Source: Hydractinia symbiolongicarpus (taxonomy: Eukaryota; Cnidaria; Hydrozoa; Anthoathecata; Hydractiniidae). Taken from it: DNA of 60,000 nucleotides. How positions within the stretch are numbered: position 1 is the first letter of the stretch; each line of letters begins with the position of its first letter. Location: contig NC_079878.1 in assembly GCF_029227915.1 (NCBI RefSeq), positions 9,364,001 to 9,424,000 of the forward strand, written 5' to 3'. The notes under the pieces are model-generated. The model was not told the DNA's origin. It ran no database searches and saw nothing but the letters and a program-made list of their open reading frames with translations. Both the position numbers and the translations under genes were made by a program. Shown here piece after piece: positions 36,701-48,882 of the stretch.

Positions 36701-39700
36701 CTATGCATTGTACAAACGGTTACCTTCTACACATGCTGTTGATGTGGAAAATTGCATTGAGATACTAACACAATGGATCATGCATACATATGATAGGTAA
36801 TGATGCTTTTTTGTTACCTTGCCATTTTTACACTTTAGAAAAAGTTTCCAGTGAATAGTGGTTGTGAATTTATCTATGATCACCATTTCTGAAGTCCATC
36901 TTTTTGTGGTGCTTTCATGACTTGTAAGTCGTGCATAGTTGTAAGTTGAGAACATTAAGCATCATTATGGCTGGCTTTGGCCCTGCAGTGGCACCATAAA
37001 ATCATGAAGAATTGATCTTACAGACTTCATTCTGAATTTGAAGAAAGTTTTTGAAGAATAGCAACAGATACAAAGTAAATATATTTTAATGTATTTACCT
37101 CCTTCTTTTCTTCATGTAGTGATGGAATTGGTAGGATTCGAGTTTTATCTGTAAAGACAGCATTGTCCACTTTATGTGAAGGAAGGCTTATTGACAAATT
37201 CAGATGTAAGTTTATGTATCAATTAATTGCACTTATTATTCCGTCCTATAAGGAGCCTTAATTATTTTATGTAAATCACTAAAGATATTACAGTGTATGT
37301 GAATTAAGAATTTGACATGCTTAATGAAGGTCTTGTTAAATTGTTGCTACTTTTCTGCACCACATGCTACTGTTGATCTTGTGGTTCAAACCTCGACCAA
37401 TCATGCTGGAGACTATAAAAGTTTAAATCTATCCTTTTTGCTTAATATTCAGCATGAGAATAATAGGATTGATATCTGAGGCGGTTGACTAGTTGAGTAG
37501 CTGTTATGCTTGCACATCTTCTGTAGCTTAAATGGGTGCTCTAAACGCACTAGAACCTGCTTTGCAGGACTGTCAGTAAAGTACACATTAACAACAGCGT
37601 ATTTTATAAAAGAACAATAAGCAAAAAATAAAAAAAATTACTTAAATAGGAGTTAAGAAATGATCGTCCACATATTTCCAACATTCTCGCGTGTCTTCTT
37701 TATTTGTGTATTTGTGTTCATACTGTTTATTGTGCCTCTTCCTCAATGTTTCTATTTTAGATGTGTTCACACAAATTTCAGAAAGCAACGGAATTTTAAG
37801 TGTAGCGAAACTTGACAATTACTTGCGAGATCTACTTACGGTGAGTTGTTAACTATAATATTATTGCTTTGTTGGAATTTACCCCCAGCAGACATTTCAG
37901 TTGTGTTTCTTTGTTTTTAGTTGCCTTGTGCTGTTGGCGAAGAACCGAATTTCAGTTATAGCGAGGATATACTGGATTCTTTTTTTCAACCTGGAGTAAG
38001 TTATAGACTTGGATAATGTATTATTATTAACTGATAGCTATTTTCAACCGGTTTTAAGGAAAATCCGTTGCTTTGATTGGCTAATTTTACCCTCGGTTTT
38101 AACGTTATTCAAATACTTCAACGCGTGTTTTTGATTTGAGCCAACCATGGTGTTGTAGTATATACCTTTTGTGATCATTGTAGGCATTAAATCGAACACA
38201 TACGAAACTGGATGATTTCTTGAACGCCTTCATGAATGAGAATGCAAATGGAGTTCTGTTGTGGTTACATATGTTCAATAAGATTTCAAAAGCTTCATGT
38301 GGTGAGAATAAATCGTTTTATGTTTGAGCGAATGAATGAATGAATGAATAAATGGATGAGTGAATGAATGAATGAATGAACGAATGAATGAATAAATGAA
38401 TTATGTTTCATGCAGCATTGCATTTGCTGAAACTTTTTAAAACCCTGCATAAATCAGTTATATTCGTTAACTTGCTTTGTATAAGCGTAAAAAGAATGAA
38501 TGAATGTGTATTAGTGGCGCATTCATCAAGTTTTATAGGTAGAAATAAAGTGTTTTTACCGAACCTTGCAAACAAAAAAATAAATAAACTAAAAGTTTAT
38601 TTTGTATTTTGCTTTTTTTATCAGTTGAACATGCTATCCTATGTAAAGGCTGTGGCAAAAAGGATTTTACAGGCTTAAGGTATGTTTATTTCTTCCTGAT
38701 AAAGATTTTTTTGCCGAATCATAAATGTTTTAATTATTTTAATTCTTTTATTTATTTATTTACAAAATTTGTTTTTCTATAGATATAAATGCCTGACATG
38801 CTACAACTATCAACTCTGCCAAGTAGGTTATTTTTAGTATGAAATCTAATATAAAGCTATTAATAGACTTGTTGATCACGGTCAAATCTCGATAACTCGA
38901 ATTTTCAAGGGACTGAGTGAAATAGTTTGTCTTAAATGTTTGAATTAAACGAAACTTTCATTAAGTCAAATTTAGTCAAAAAATAGTAGTTCGATTTAGA
39001 GCGGTTTTTTTTAAGAGAGCATGCAAGTCCCTTGTAAATTGCATTTGAAAGGGAACATTTATATTACGTCATGATTCGATGAAGCTAAGGAAACTTAAAA
39101 TCGGACATTTAGTCTGTCTTTGATTTCCTTTTCTCAAGTAAAAACGTACCCGAAGAAATTAACCTCGGAGAACTAAAAAATGGGTCAAGTTAACGAATGT
39201 TTGAGTTATCCAAAGTTCGAGTTAACCAGTTTTTTTTATAAAAAAGTATAGAGATAAGTTTAAAGGTCCAAAAAACATGATTCGAGATAATAAAAGTTCA
39301 AATTAGACGGTGTTTCAGTTACCTGGAGTTCACTGTATTTTTTTGTGTGTTAGGACTGTTTTTGGCGTGAGCGGGTGTCTGGATCTCACAAGGCTGACCA
39401 TGATATGAAGGAATATAGCTCGTGGGTATGTATGTTATTTGAAAATGTCATTCTCATGCTCAGTAAGCTGGCAACAAATTAATTAAAATTGGGAGAGAGT
39501 TAAGAAAGTGATCAAAATTAAAACCAATCAAAAAAATATAAAAAATTTATGAGTCCGTTGAAGTTGCCTTTCCCTTAAAAAATTATTTTCGCGCTAGTCT
39601 GTTAAAAATCATTTGGCATTTTTCTCTTCCATTTTTATTTCTGTGTGTTAATCATTTTCATGATAGATATATTATCTGATCGGGAAACGTCTGGCATTGG

Positions 39701-42700
39701 ACTATGTTTAGAGTTGACACTGACTATAAGTTATGTTTGCTGATACAAACAAGCAAAGCTGTTTGATTGACCGACTGTTGCTCTTAAGTAATGGGGAGCA
39801 TGCACTGTGTTTACTCAGTTTTCCATTCCACTTAAATGAAAAACTTCTAACTAGTTGGTTTAAATGATTATTTAATTTGTGTAAATGAGATTGATGTTTC
39901 TTTTATAATTTTATCGTATGTTTTGCAACAATAGGCTGTTTATATGAAATTATAAAAGAAAGAATTGGTTATGCTAGAAGATAGGAGTAAATCATTTTAT
40001 CTGTGGATTTCGTTTTATAATTTATGAGAATGTAATAATAAGTTTAGTTAAAATATTCGTAAAACGATCTCTTTTAAGTACATACACCACAAAAAGTAAA
40101 TCCTTGACCCTATATTTTTTACCTTTTAATAATGAAAGATGAGTGAACCAAATTTTAGAACGTGTAAAATATGCAAAAAAAAATCTTTATCAAAGGAATA
40201 AATGTTTAACATAGTAAAACTTATATTAAAATCAAGTTATGGCATGTCTGGTATTTTTTCAAGGTTTTTTTTGGGTAAGTCCACTTTGCTATTTGCATGT
40301 TGTTATTTGTTGACGATGGCCTTGCACATCTGGGCCACCATGTTCTTCCTGTAAGTGAGACAAAGTTGATCAACACATTTGAGAATGAAATAATAATTTT
40401 ATTTGTTGTGAAATATTTCGTGTTAAGATCTTCACCTTCTTTGTACATTTCTTTCCAAAAGAATTAATTCTTTCACTTCTCCTTTTTATCTCTTTTAGTT
40501 GCAGGTGGTTTTGAGTAATGCCAGTAAAATTGGAACAACTTATAATAAAGGCAATCACCCAGATACACCTGCATGCTAAATCTATTTCTCTACTATACAA
40601 TTTAACAAATATTTTTTTAAGCGACGAGATCGTTTTAAATGAAATTGATATTAATAGGTTAAGAACGAAACTTTGTTTATGTAATTACTTCTTGGGAATA
40701 TGGAAGCTAACCGGTCGCCATCTTGTATGTTTTTCTGTAGGCCATTGCACAGTAAGGTAGAACAATTTCCATCTGTACACTTTATCTTTTTCTGGTGTTG
40801 CAATTTATGACATTGACCGTCTTTTAATCCGTCATGGAGACGTCACAAGATAGTGTTTAAAGAAGACGTCAAATTATATTTTAAAACGTCAAAAAGATGT
40901 ATCTAAAGTACTTTGTTTTTCAGACGTACAACTTTATCGTCTTTGTTAGGAACTACTAAAGAGCCTGGGAACAAACCTGGTGGTCACTATTGATATTCAA
41001 GTCGAAAGCACGAGTTTTACAAAAAAACAACCTGAAACTTTAGTTATCTCTACCGATTATAAAAAAGAGGTTATGTCAGGGGTTGTCAAGCATAGTTTCT
41101 CAAAATGTTGTTAAACTAGGTGACAGGCGTGCGGGGTATCTAGTCTTGTTTATTCAACATTCCTTACGTTGTATTTACGAAAAAGTAACAAGTAGATTGC
41201 TATGTCTTTCTTTAGAATAAGGGTGAGAAAGGAACTTCAGTGAGGAAGAGACTGTTATGCTCTCCTTCGAAAGCCAGTGGACAAAAACTTCCTGATTATC
41301 CAAAAGAACCGGAACCGAATAAAACTCTCGATTTGAGCAACATTGTGTAAGTAATTACCTAATCACATTTCTTTGGAAATTTTGTAATTGTAAAACAAAA
41401 TCAAGTATTACTTTCGTCTTGTGTTCTTTCAGTCCGCCGCTACCTTCTTCAGAGCCTAACTCGCCAAACGCAACATTAACTCGAACGCCTCGCTTCATGA
41501 TGGGCAGCGTGAGTCAGCATTCTAATTTATCACGAACCAGCAGCACGAAATACTCGCAGGATTCTGTCACAAGGTATTATAACATTAACAATATTTAGTT
41601 TTCATGCCATAACTCACTCAACCTCAACAAAATCATTCATGTAAATTTACTAACACCCGTACCCAGAATGATACGATTTTATCATCATATACTATGTACT
41701 GATGCTCTAATAAGGGTGCTTTAAAAGGGCGTGTCTACAGCTCCCCTTAAAAAATGTAAAACTATAAAAGTGCGCAAGTGCAACAACAAATGCATCTTCC
41801 ACATGCTACAGGAAAGCACAATTTGAATGTCAGTTATGTTGGTAGGTTCCGGTTTTTGAGGGTTGCGTTTTAATTTGTGTTTTGTGGCTAGCCTATTATA
41901 AAACCTGTGTATTATTTTGTTATGAAATATTTTTCACCAACCCTTGTAATGTTTTTAGACAAGACGACGAACACCGGTTAATATCACTTTACGCGCAAAG
42001 GTATGTTAAATCTCGTGTCATATTTGGTATGTATACAATACAACGGTTGTTTCTTGTTTTTAATTCGATCATGTGTTAGATGGAGCGAATGTTATTTCTT
42101 GCTTGTTTCAACGCTCGTTTCTCATTTTTTATTTTACGTCGGGAAAAATATGCTAACCTGAAATGACATTGCAAAGGTAGCCTATTATAGAATGGTTGTT
42201 TTTACTCTTTAAGAAATATCCTCGTGCAGTTTTTAACTGTCAGTTCTCGTCATACTTACTTTATAGTGCGGATTATTTTTCGATAGGTTGGCTGAGGACT
42301 CATTAAACCGCAAGGTATGTGTCCTACCTAACATTTCTCTGTTTAGTTTTACACTAGCTGTGTGAAAAAGTTACTGCTTGATAACCTTACAGTCTCATTG
42401 TTCATCATATCACTTGTAATAAAAAAGGGAAAAGAATTTATTTAATTTTGCGTCTGGACAACATTTTAACAACCAATAAAAATTCCGAACGCCCTATGTT
42501 TTAATGTAATAAAAATCAAGCCTTTTAAGCGCCGACGTTTAAACTTAGGACTGTCGCCATAGATGCTTTATAAGAATATCATAATTCTAACCAGGCTGGT
42601 CTATTTTTCTAAATAATAAACCTTTTGTTTTTTACCTGAAATCTCAAACAGATTTTTTACAGTACAGTGACACATTGGTGCAACCGCCAGGCAACGTTTT

Positions 42701-45700
42701 TTTTGTTTAAATAGAATGAGTTGCAACCTGCGCATGTGTACCTGCTCCACTGTGTTACTTTCACTTATACCAACTAGTTGTCACCGTCGAGAACTCGTTC
42801 CTGCGTAGCGACTGATCATTTCAAACATATATGTTTGACTGAGTGTAAATGATCTCCCAAATCCGAAGAGTACTGTTTTTTTGGCCTCGCGAAAACAATA
42901 GATAACATGGCACCAAATCTGCGCACCAAAATTCAACTCTATACATAAAAAACGGAATAATATGGGGGAAAATATCGTGCCCTAACTGACTAATAAAGCG
43001 AACGTATTCTAAAAAAAAATTGACGCTATTCGCTTTGTCGGCTACTATCCATCTGTTTGTATGACTGTGTACAACGCACTCGATCTATGTGCTCCCAAAT
43101 GATTGTGTTGCTGGTAGTACAACGGGTGTAGTGTCAACAGAATGGGAAGTGTTGCCTAATTCATTGGATTTAAAAGCGAAAAAAGAAATTGATTAAATTT
43201 AAAAGTTCCTTTTTTTGTTTCTGGAGGTTTCAAAAAATATTTGTGTGTATGCTAATTGTGACAAAAGTGTGTTCTTCACTCTGCGTTCCCTTCATAGAGC
43301 CCGAGCAAAACAAGTAGTTCCAGCATCACAGCATCTGAACCAACTTCTGAACAAAAAGAATTGATTTCGAATCTGGAAGAACGTAACAAGTAACGCAGCT
43401 TATTAATACTTTCTTATTTATTTATTGGTTGGTGAAACAAATGTCAACAAGGGACGTTTTGAGGATTGTTGGTTGGTTATTCGCACTGAAAGAAAATCTT
43501 AGTAAAAAAGAGAAAAGCAACCTAGTTTCTAGGACTCTATTTTTATCCGACTGATATCGATCATGCATAGGTTCATTCTGTCATACAATTTTCGCGGATA
43601 TGTAATTTTACAAATGTTGTGGTTTGTACTTATTTTTGAAAAGTTTATGCTGACTCAGCGTTGTTGACATTTATTTAACTCAGGTCCCTTCTATCAGAAA
43701 TTCGTCTGTTAAAAGCCGAACATGAAGAAGCCATTCAAAACGCGCAGCAAATGGGCTGCGATCCTAACCTATTGACCGAGTTGCACGCATTACGTCAAAG
43801 AAAAGACGAACTTGAAATGAGAATGTCGGCGTTACAAGAAACTCGCCGCGAACTCATGGTCCAATTGGAGGGCTTGATGAAGTTATTAAAGGTGAGTTTA
43901 ACGTAACAATTTTCATGGTGACATTAATGTTTAATCTTGCTCTTGTGTTAACAACTCACTAAATCTCATTACTAATCACAACAAACACATCGTCTATACA
44001 CATAGCTTGTTTTATTTTGTTCAAAGTTTGATCGAATATATATGTGTGTACTGTAATGCTTCGATTAAATGCCGCGCGTTTATTTATTTTCGCGTGCGCT
44101 TGTTAAATTTTGTTTTTATTTTAGCCCGCGTTTATCAAATTTTGAAACTATTTTTGCGCGCGTTTATTTAAATTTCAAAAAATTTTCCCGCTTGTTTATT
44201 CAAAGGCGTGTATGTCAAGTTTTACTTTTTGAATTATAAGCACTTGTAGTCGTTTTCAATTTTCGAATGAAGTTACCTATTTATTGGAAAAAGATTTGTA
44301 TAAACGCCTCTTATTAGACAGGTTGTTAATCAGGAGGATGCGTCACAAAACAGAAAGGGCGTTGAAAAAAGAGAAAGTTTAATCAAAGCATTATGGTATT
44401 TTTCTTTTATTTTCATTAAAGTTTTTTCCTCTCTTTTTGCAGAACTCAGATGCAAATAATGGCGCGACGCACGAGAACTAAAAAAACTAAAAACAAACAA
44501 AATGTTTTACTCGATTACCGCGATATTCATCTGTTATTGAGTGTTAATTGGAATTGACTGAGCAAGATTAGACATTGTTGTTCATTGTTTTTGGGTTTAC
44601 AGAAGACTTACACGGATAGACAGCTTGAAGAGAGAGAAATTATTTGCTCTTAAAAAAAGGCTACATGAATTTTCTGTACAGTATACTCACAAAACATTTT
44701 TCTTATAGTTTAATATAAATATATAAACATATATAAATATATATATATAACTTTAGATGTTATACTGTTGCCAGTCTTGTGCTTTTTAGTTTTGGTTGTG
44801 TGGGCGTTACTCATAGGGCGCAAAGACAGGGCGGAACATAATAAAACTGGTTTCTTACTTCTACTCTCAGTTCATAACTAGCGCCATATACTCACACACG
44901 AAAGCAAATTTTTGATACGTTGTAGTGTATTTATGTATATAACATAGAATAATTTATTGCCGGTTTTGTTGAACAGGGGCGTTAGTATTTTGAGAGGTCA
45001 AATCAGGTATTTCTTTGGGTTCCATTAGCATTATGTGTACTATACAATAACCGCCCTCCACCTCCTCGGATCATTTAATAAACATCTTGGTTTAACCAAA
45101 TTAATTTGTCCCTTAAGAAACCCTTTGATGAAATGAACTGTAGTATTTTTAAACTTTGTGTCTCTACAGGGCTCGTTAAATCAAGAGTTTTCTATAGTTA
45201 GTTCACACCACTTTTCTCGATACACCAAGATCGGCAATAAAACTTTAATACCAATAATAGAGATATATTTTTTGCATATTTACCTTTTTTGTAAAAAAAA
45301 AAATATTTTATGTTACCAATATACTTCTTTAGGTTAGTTGTAAAAACACTATCATTTAACCAGGCACCACGAAAATTCTTTTTATTGACCAATAAGAACG
45401 TTATAATTATCAGCTGACCAATAAAATTCGCCTTTCTTTTTCACCAATGAAATGGTGCTTTTGGGAACTCTAGTTTTAATATTATAGAAGAGAATTTTTT
45501 GTTTACATTTTTTTTTAAGTTTATAATTTTGTATATTGATATTTTTTGTTCACAAAAGGGTTGCACTTGTTTAAGGGCTGCACCAAATTTACCACAACAG
45601 AAAGTATGCTTTGCTTGTATTCCCCCAAAAAATACCTAGTGGGATATTTTTTTAAATACCTAACGTAAACATGTCTTTAATTTGATTGACTCGCGAGTCC

Positions 45701-47401
45701 TGCTTTTCTGGCGTACTTAAATATGTTTGTTGTTCTGTCTCGAGGTCGCGATATAGAGGCTTATTATCATTGTAAAAAAATTTATGTTAGTAGAGGTTAT
45801 TTTTCAAATTTTTATGCCTTTGTAACTTTAGTTCATACATAATACATAATAAAATTACTAAATGTAAAAATGAATTCTGTAGATAAGTATTTCAACTGTA
45901 TCAACACATCCACCAAGCTATTTATTTGTTACTCTACACTTTGTTTTTTAAGTTTTTATTCTATTTTTTTAGCACAATCAGATGAATAGTCCTCGTCACG
46001 TGACACGTGTGGCATCAGGCGCAGGGCTCAGTGAGATGGCATCTAAACGCCCTTCTGGACCGCCCGCTGGTGGTAACTCGTTACTTATGCGCGGAGTAAA
46101 TGGCGAAGTAAAAGAGGCCTTTGGTAATTTATTTATCTTACCTTTAGTTTTCTAAAGTAAAAGCAGAGAAAATACGAGTTGTACAATAATGCAGTACAAT
46201 AATGTATAATAAGTTGTTTATCAAAGAAATCTATGCGTAGAAAGTAGGCCGTGGACTGTTTTTTTAAGAAATCTATGCGTCAAATGTAGGCCGTAGACTG
46301 TTTTCCTAAAAAATCTGTGCTTAAATTTATGCCATGGACTGTTTTTCTAATAAATCTATGCGTCAAATGTGACCGTGAACTGTTTTCCTTAAGAAATCTA
46401 TGCGTCAAATTTAGGGTGTGGACGGTTTTCTTAAGATGTCTATGCGTCGAATTTAGTCCGTGAACTGTTTTTCTAAGATTCCTGTGCGTCAAATGTAGGT
46501 TGTGGACTGGTTTTCTAAGAAGAACCCAACCATAGGTACGGGGTGATGATTTTGTATCTGTTCTTTTAACAGTTCTGTTTTAACTTTATGAATTAGGCAA
46601 AACTACAGTCAAAGAAGGCTCGTGCGGCCAGGATTTACGTGTTGATTTGATGACTGCAGTTGAAGAGGTTACAACTGCTATGACGAGTGTTGTCAAAGAA
46701 CTTAAAGGTAAAACTATGGATTTGTGTTAGCATTGTGAATTTTCCAGATTTGATCGCTGACTTTATGTTTGTTGTGTCATTTGTTATTGCCGTGCTGTTT
46801 TTGGTGTAACAAATGTTGTTGGTTCTGCTCTCCATGTGTTCTTTGTCGTCGTCGTCGTTATAACGTTGTCGTTGTTTTTTAATGACTTCCTTCATTTAAA
46901 GATGCTCGACTGCAATAATCACTGTTTATTGACTATGCAAGTGTCCTTGCCTTCGTCTTCGTCTTCATTGCTGACCAGAATTATTACGTCTTCGTCATTT
47001 TTTTTGCTTTTATTGTCGTCATCATTTTTGTTATTGTAATTACCGTCGTCATTGTCATGGTAAATGTCGTTGTTTTTTAATGTCGTTTTCGTTGTGCCGT
47101 TCCCTTTGTTGGTGTTGTCATATTATTGTCTTTGTTAGCTATTGTATTTACCAATAATATAAAGCTGCAAAATCCAAAGTTATTGTAACCTTGGCCGATG
47201 TTTTTGAGTCTTAGCTTTGTATTGGACAGTACAGCATGGAAAACTGTCCAATCTCAGTTATATAATCTTTCTTTTCTGCTAGATGGAGGAAGAACAACAA
47301 CATCGTCTCACGCCACGTCTTGCAATGATGATGCAAAACTAACCGATATCCGTCCTGTGAATAGCACTCAAATTAACAACACCGAAGTTCGCGTATACTA
47401 G
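33760..47401 (+). CDS. Dystrobrevin (dystrophin-associated protein)
   Basis: Twenty coding exons join in phase: 33760-33791, 35115-35179, 36141-36221, 36583-36796, 37120-37205, 37761-37840, 37921-37995, 38184-38301, 38625-38679, 38783-38822, 39354-39425, 41216-41346, 41433-41573, 41959-42000, 42287-42314, 43298-43389, 43684-43891, 45973-46123, 46597-46707 and 47283-47401. They give 646 aa (human DTNA 743, DTNB 627). Domains: dystrophin-type EF-hand region (about residues 12-240, with [16 protein letters not shown]), a ZZ zinc finger at 257-298 (three C-x2-C pairs and H-x3-H), the HIVPP-like SNIVPPLPSS segment, and a coiled coil (about 440-520, ending [12 protein letters not shown]) that pairs with dystrophin. 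A conserved VKEAF and TSVVKELK tail follows. It sits under the plasma membrane in the dystrophin-syntrophin complex. It is a single dystrobrevin rather than dystrophin, as there are no spectrin repeats. The start Met is the first in the exon after the acceptor; Met at 35131 is an alternative. Confidence 0.95.
34598..34663. ncRNA. Perfect 27-bp hairpin in dystrobrevin intron 1 (candidate small-RNA precursor)
   Basis: Bases 34598-34624 are the exact inverse complement of 34637-34663, with a 12-nt loop. A 27-bp perfect stem could fold into an RNA hairpin of pre-miRNA size. It could equally be the core of a palindromic transposon, and expression is unknown. Confidence 0.35.
35263..35985. mobile_element. 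MITE with 18-bp inverted ends and TTA target duplication (Harbinger-like)
   Basis: The left end TACCCCATTTACACCTAA and the right end TTAGGTGGGAATGGGGTA are inverted repeats with two mismatches. TTA flanks both sides (35260-35262 and 35986-35988). A three-base TWA target duplication is typical of PIF/Harbinger elements. The element is 723 bp, in dystrobrevin intron 2, with no transposase ORF. Confidence 0.65.
36443..36483. repeat. 19-bp perfect inverted repeat with 3-nt loop
   Basis: CATGGCAAAGATACTTAAA (36443-36461) pairs with its inverse complement at 36465-36483 around GCT. It lies 100 bp upstream of a dystrobrevin exon, in the intron. Confidence 0.8.
37360..37590 (+). repeat. SINE family B copy, plus orientation
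   Basis: A B-box-like GGTTCAAACC at 37382 is followed by the body shared with 53600-53882: ATAGGATTGATATCT, GAGGCGGTTGACTAGTTGAG, TAGCTTAAATGGG, CTTTGCAGGA. It lies in a dystrobrevin intron. Confidence 0.6.
38327..38402. repeat. (GAAT)n microsatellite
   Basis: About 18 imperfect GAAT tetramers, 25 bp after the donor of the dystrobrevin exon ending at 38301. Confidence 0.9.
38873..39337. mobile_element. Possible pogo/Tigger-like MITE
   Basis: The interval is rich in words such as CTCGATAACTCGAA and GGGTCAAGTTAACGAATG. It ends in an inverted TACAGTGAACTCCAGGTAACT. The style resembles pogo/Tigger ends, but the left terminus matches poorly. Confidence 0.3.
44443..44481 (+). CDS. Alternative last exon of dystrobrevin (short isoform)
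   Basis: After a strong acceptor (TCTCTTTTTGCAG, ending 44442), the phase expected from the exon ending at 43891 gives twelve codons, [12 protein letters not shown], and then TAA. Using this exon would end the protein just after the coiled coil, giving 532 aa instead of 646. AATAAA occurs at 44840. Vertebrate dystrobrevins also have C-terminally truncated forms. The exon must be skipped for the long form. Confidence 0.55.
   Translation, partial: NSDANNGATHEN
46226..46525. repeat. About 43-bp minisatellite in a dystrobrevin intron
   Basis: Seven diverged units share AAATCTATGCGTCAAATGTA and GGACTGTTTTCCTAAG-type blocks. The repeat keeps a minus frame open by chance (46280-46492). Confidence 0.85.
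46845..47095. repeat. GTC/GTT-rich triplet tract
   Basis: Imperfect GTCGTC, TCGTCT and GTTGTC triplets, low-complexity, in the last dystrobrevin intron. Confidence 0.7.
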
Positions 47402-47689
47402 ATCACTTGGTTGTGTTTTTTGTTCGTCAACTTGGTTTTAAGGATGTGTACACTGTATTGACTTTAATGTCACCGACACTCGCATAATTGTATATTCTGG
47501 TAAACACAATATGTCGAAGCAAAGCTGATGATGGTACACTTCTAAAACGAATGTTTTCTCAACAAGTTTTTAATCTGGTATCTGGAGAGAAATGACAACA
47601 TGATAGAACATGTTATTCTATGATATATCAATGAAATCTGGTATGTTATTCCACGTTAGCAACTGCACCAAAATCATGTTATAGCGCGT

Positions 47690-48470
47690 TCAACCACGGT
47701 CTTATTAGGATATATTGATAGCTACGTTAAGCGAATTAATTTTCGCGCGGATTTATATCCACGAATTCTGCGTATTTAGCACGCTTATTCGCGCCGTTTA
47801 CGTTTGCTAAATAACGGCGCGAAACAACCGTTTGACGGGAATTTATTCTCTTATTTAATTTATATTATTTAATTTCAGTTTTGTTTATTCTTATTTTAAC
47901 TTTTTTTACATTTGTTTTTCTCATTGTTTGAAAACTAATAGTTGTTAATGTAATAGTTCTGGGGTATAATAAGTTTAAAGTTTTTAAGTTGAACTTGAAT
48001 TCTTGCCCTGGATTTGCGGGGACTTAATTTCGCGGATAAGGTCATGATAGCAATTTTTGAAGAAAGTAAAATAAGTTGTCTAAAGGGTTTGAGCCGAATG
48101 GAACTATCTCGTCAACCCTTGTTACACCGGTCAATTCTACACCGAACCGAGACAAAATGTAGTTTTGTATTTTAGTTCAAAGCTCTTTCAATACAACTAT
48201 AACGTCAGGTAGAATAAACACAATTAGATAAAAACGAAATTAAATTCTAATTGATTTAAAAAAAAGTTATCTTTTCATCTTCAGTACTCGGTTAATTAAT
48301 TAAGCCTACAAAAAAGGAAGCCTCTCACTCAAACTAAACGCAGGGACAAATTTTCGCGGATGGCCTGTTTCAAAATTTTCAAAGTGACATATTTTCGCGG
48401 ATAGTACCCAAATCCGCGAAATGCGCGAAATTTAATCTCCGCAAAAATTTATCCCATTAAAGTAATCTCG
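47690..48470. repeat. TTTCGCGGAT-type dispersed repeat
   Basis: TTTTCGCGCGGATTTAT, AATTTCGCGGATAAGG, TTTTCGCGGATGG, TTTTCGCGGATAG and the inverse CCGCGAAATGCGCGAAAT recur. The words sit in both orientations at the edges of the interval, as in a MITE or a nested pair. No coding sequence is present. It follows the dystrobrevin stop. Confidence 0.45.
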
Positions 48471-48882
48471 CACAAAAAAACCCTTTTATACAATGTAGGT
48501 ACGATTTGTGCGAGTTTTGGGAAATCAAGAGCGAGATTTTTTATTACTTTTTTTATTAATTTTTAGAACAAGAGTGAAACTTCTTCTTTTTTTAATGTTT
48601 CTTATTTAAATATTGTAAAAAAATAACTCCATAATTTGTTTCACATGTAAAATAAAAGTATTCGTATTTATATATCTATTGTTATTATTTTTATTCGTTA
48701 TTATTATTGTTATTGTTTCTTCACATCATGTAATATTTGCTAACAGTTTTTTTAGTAAAAAATCAACTCATCACACTATATGTTGTTCTTGTTGATAAAG
48801 ATTGATTTCAATTTCTCTTCTCATGACAACAATAAAAATGGCGCGAAACTCGAGTTGTGTTGAACACTCGTTATCCATCTAT

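Noticed and set aside
40518-40760. 80-codon plus frame
   Set aside because: Lies within a dystrobrevin intron, no conserved domain, not in phase with flanking exons.
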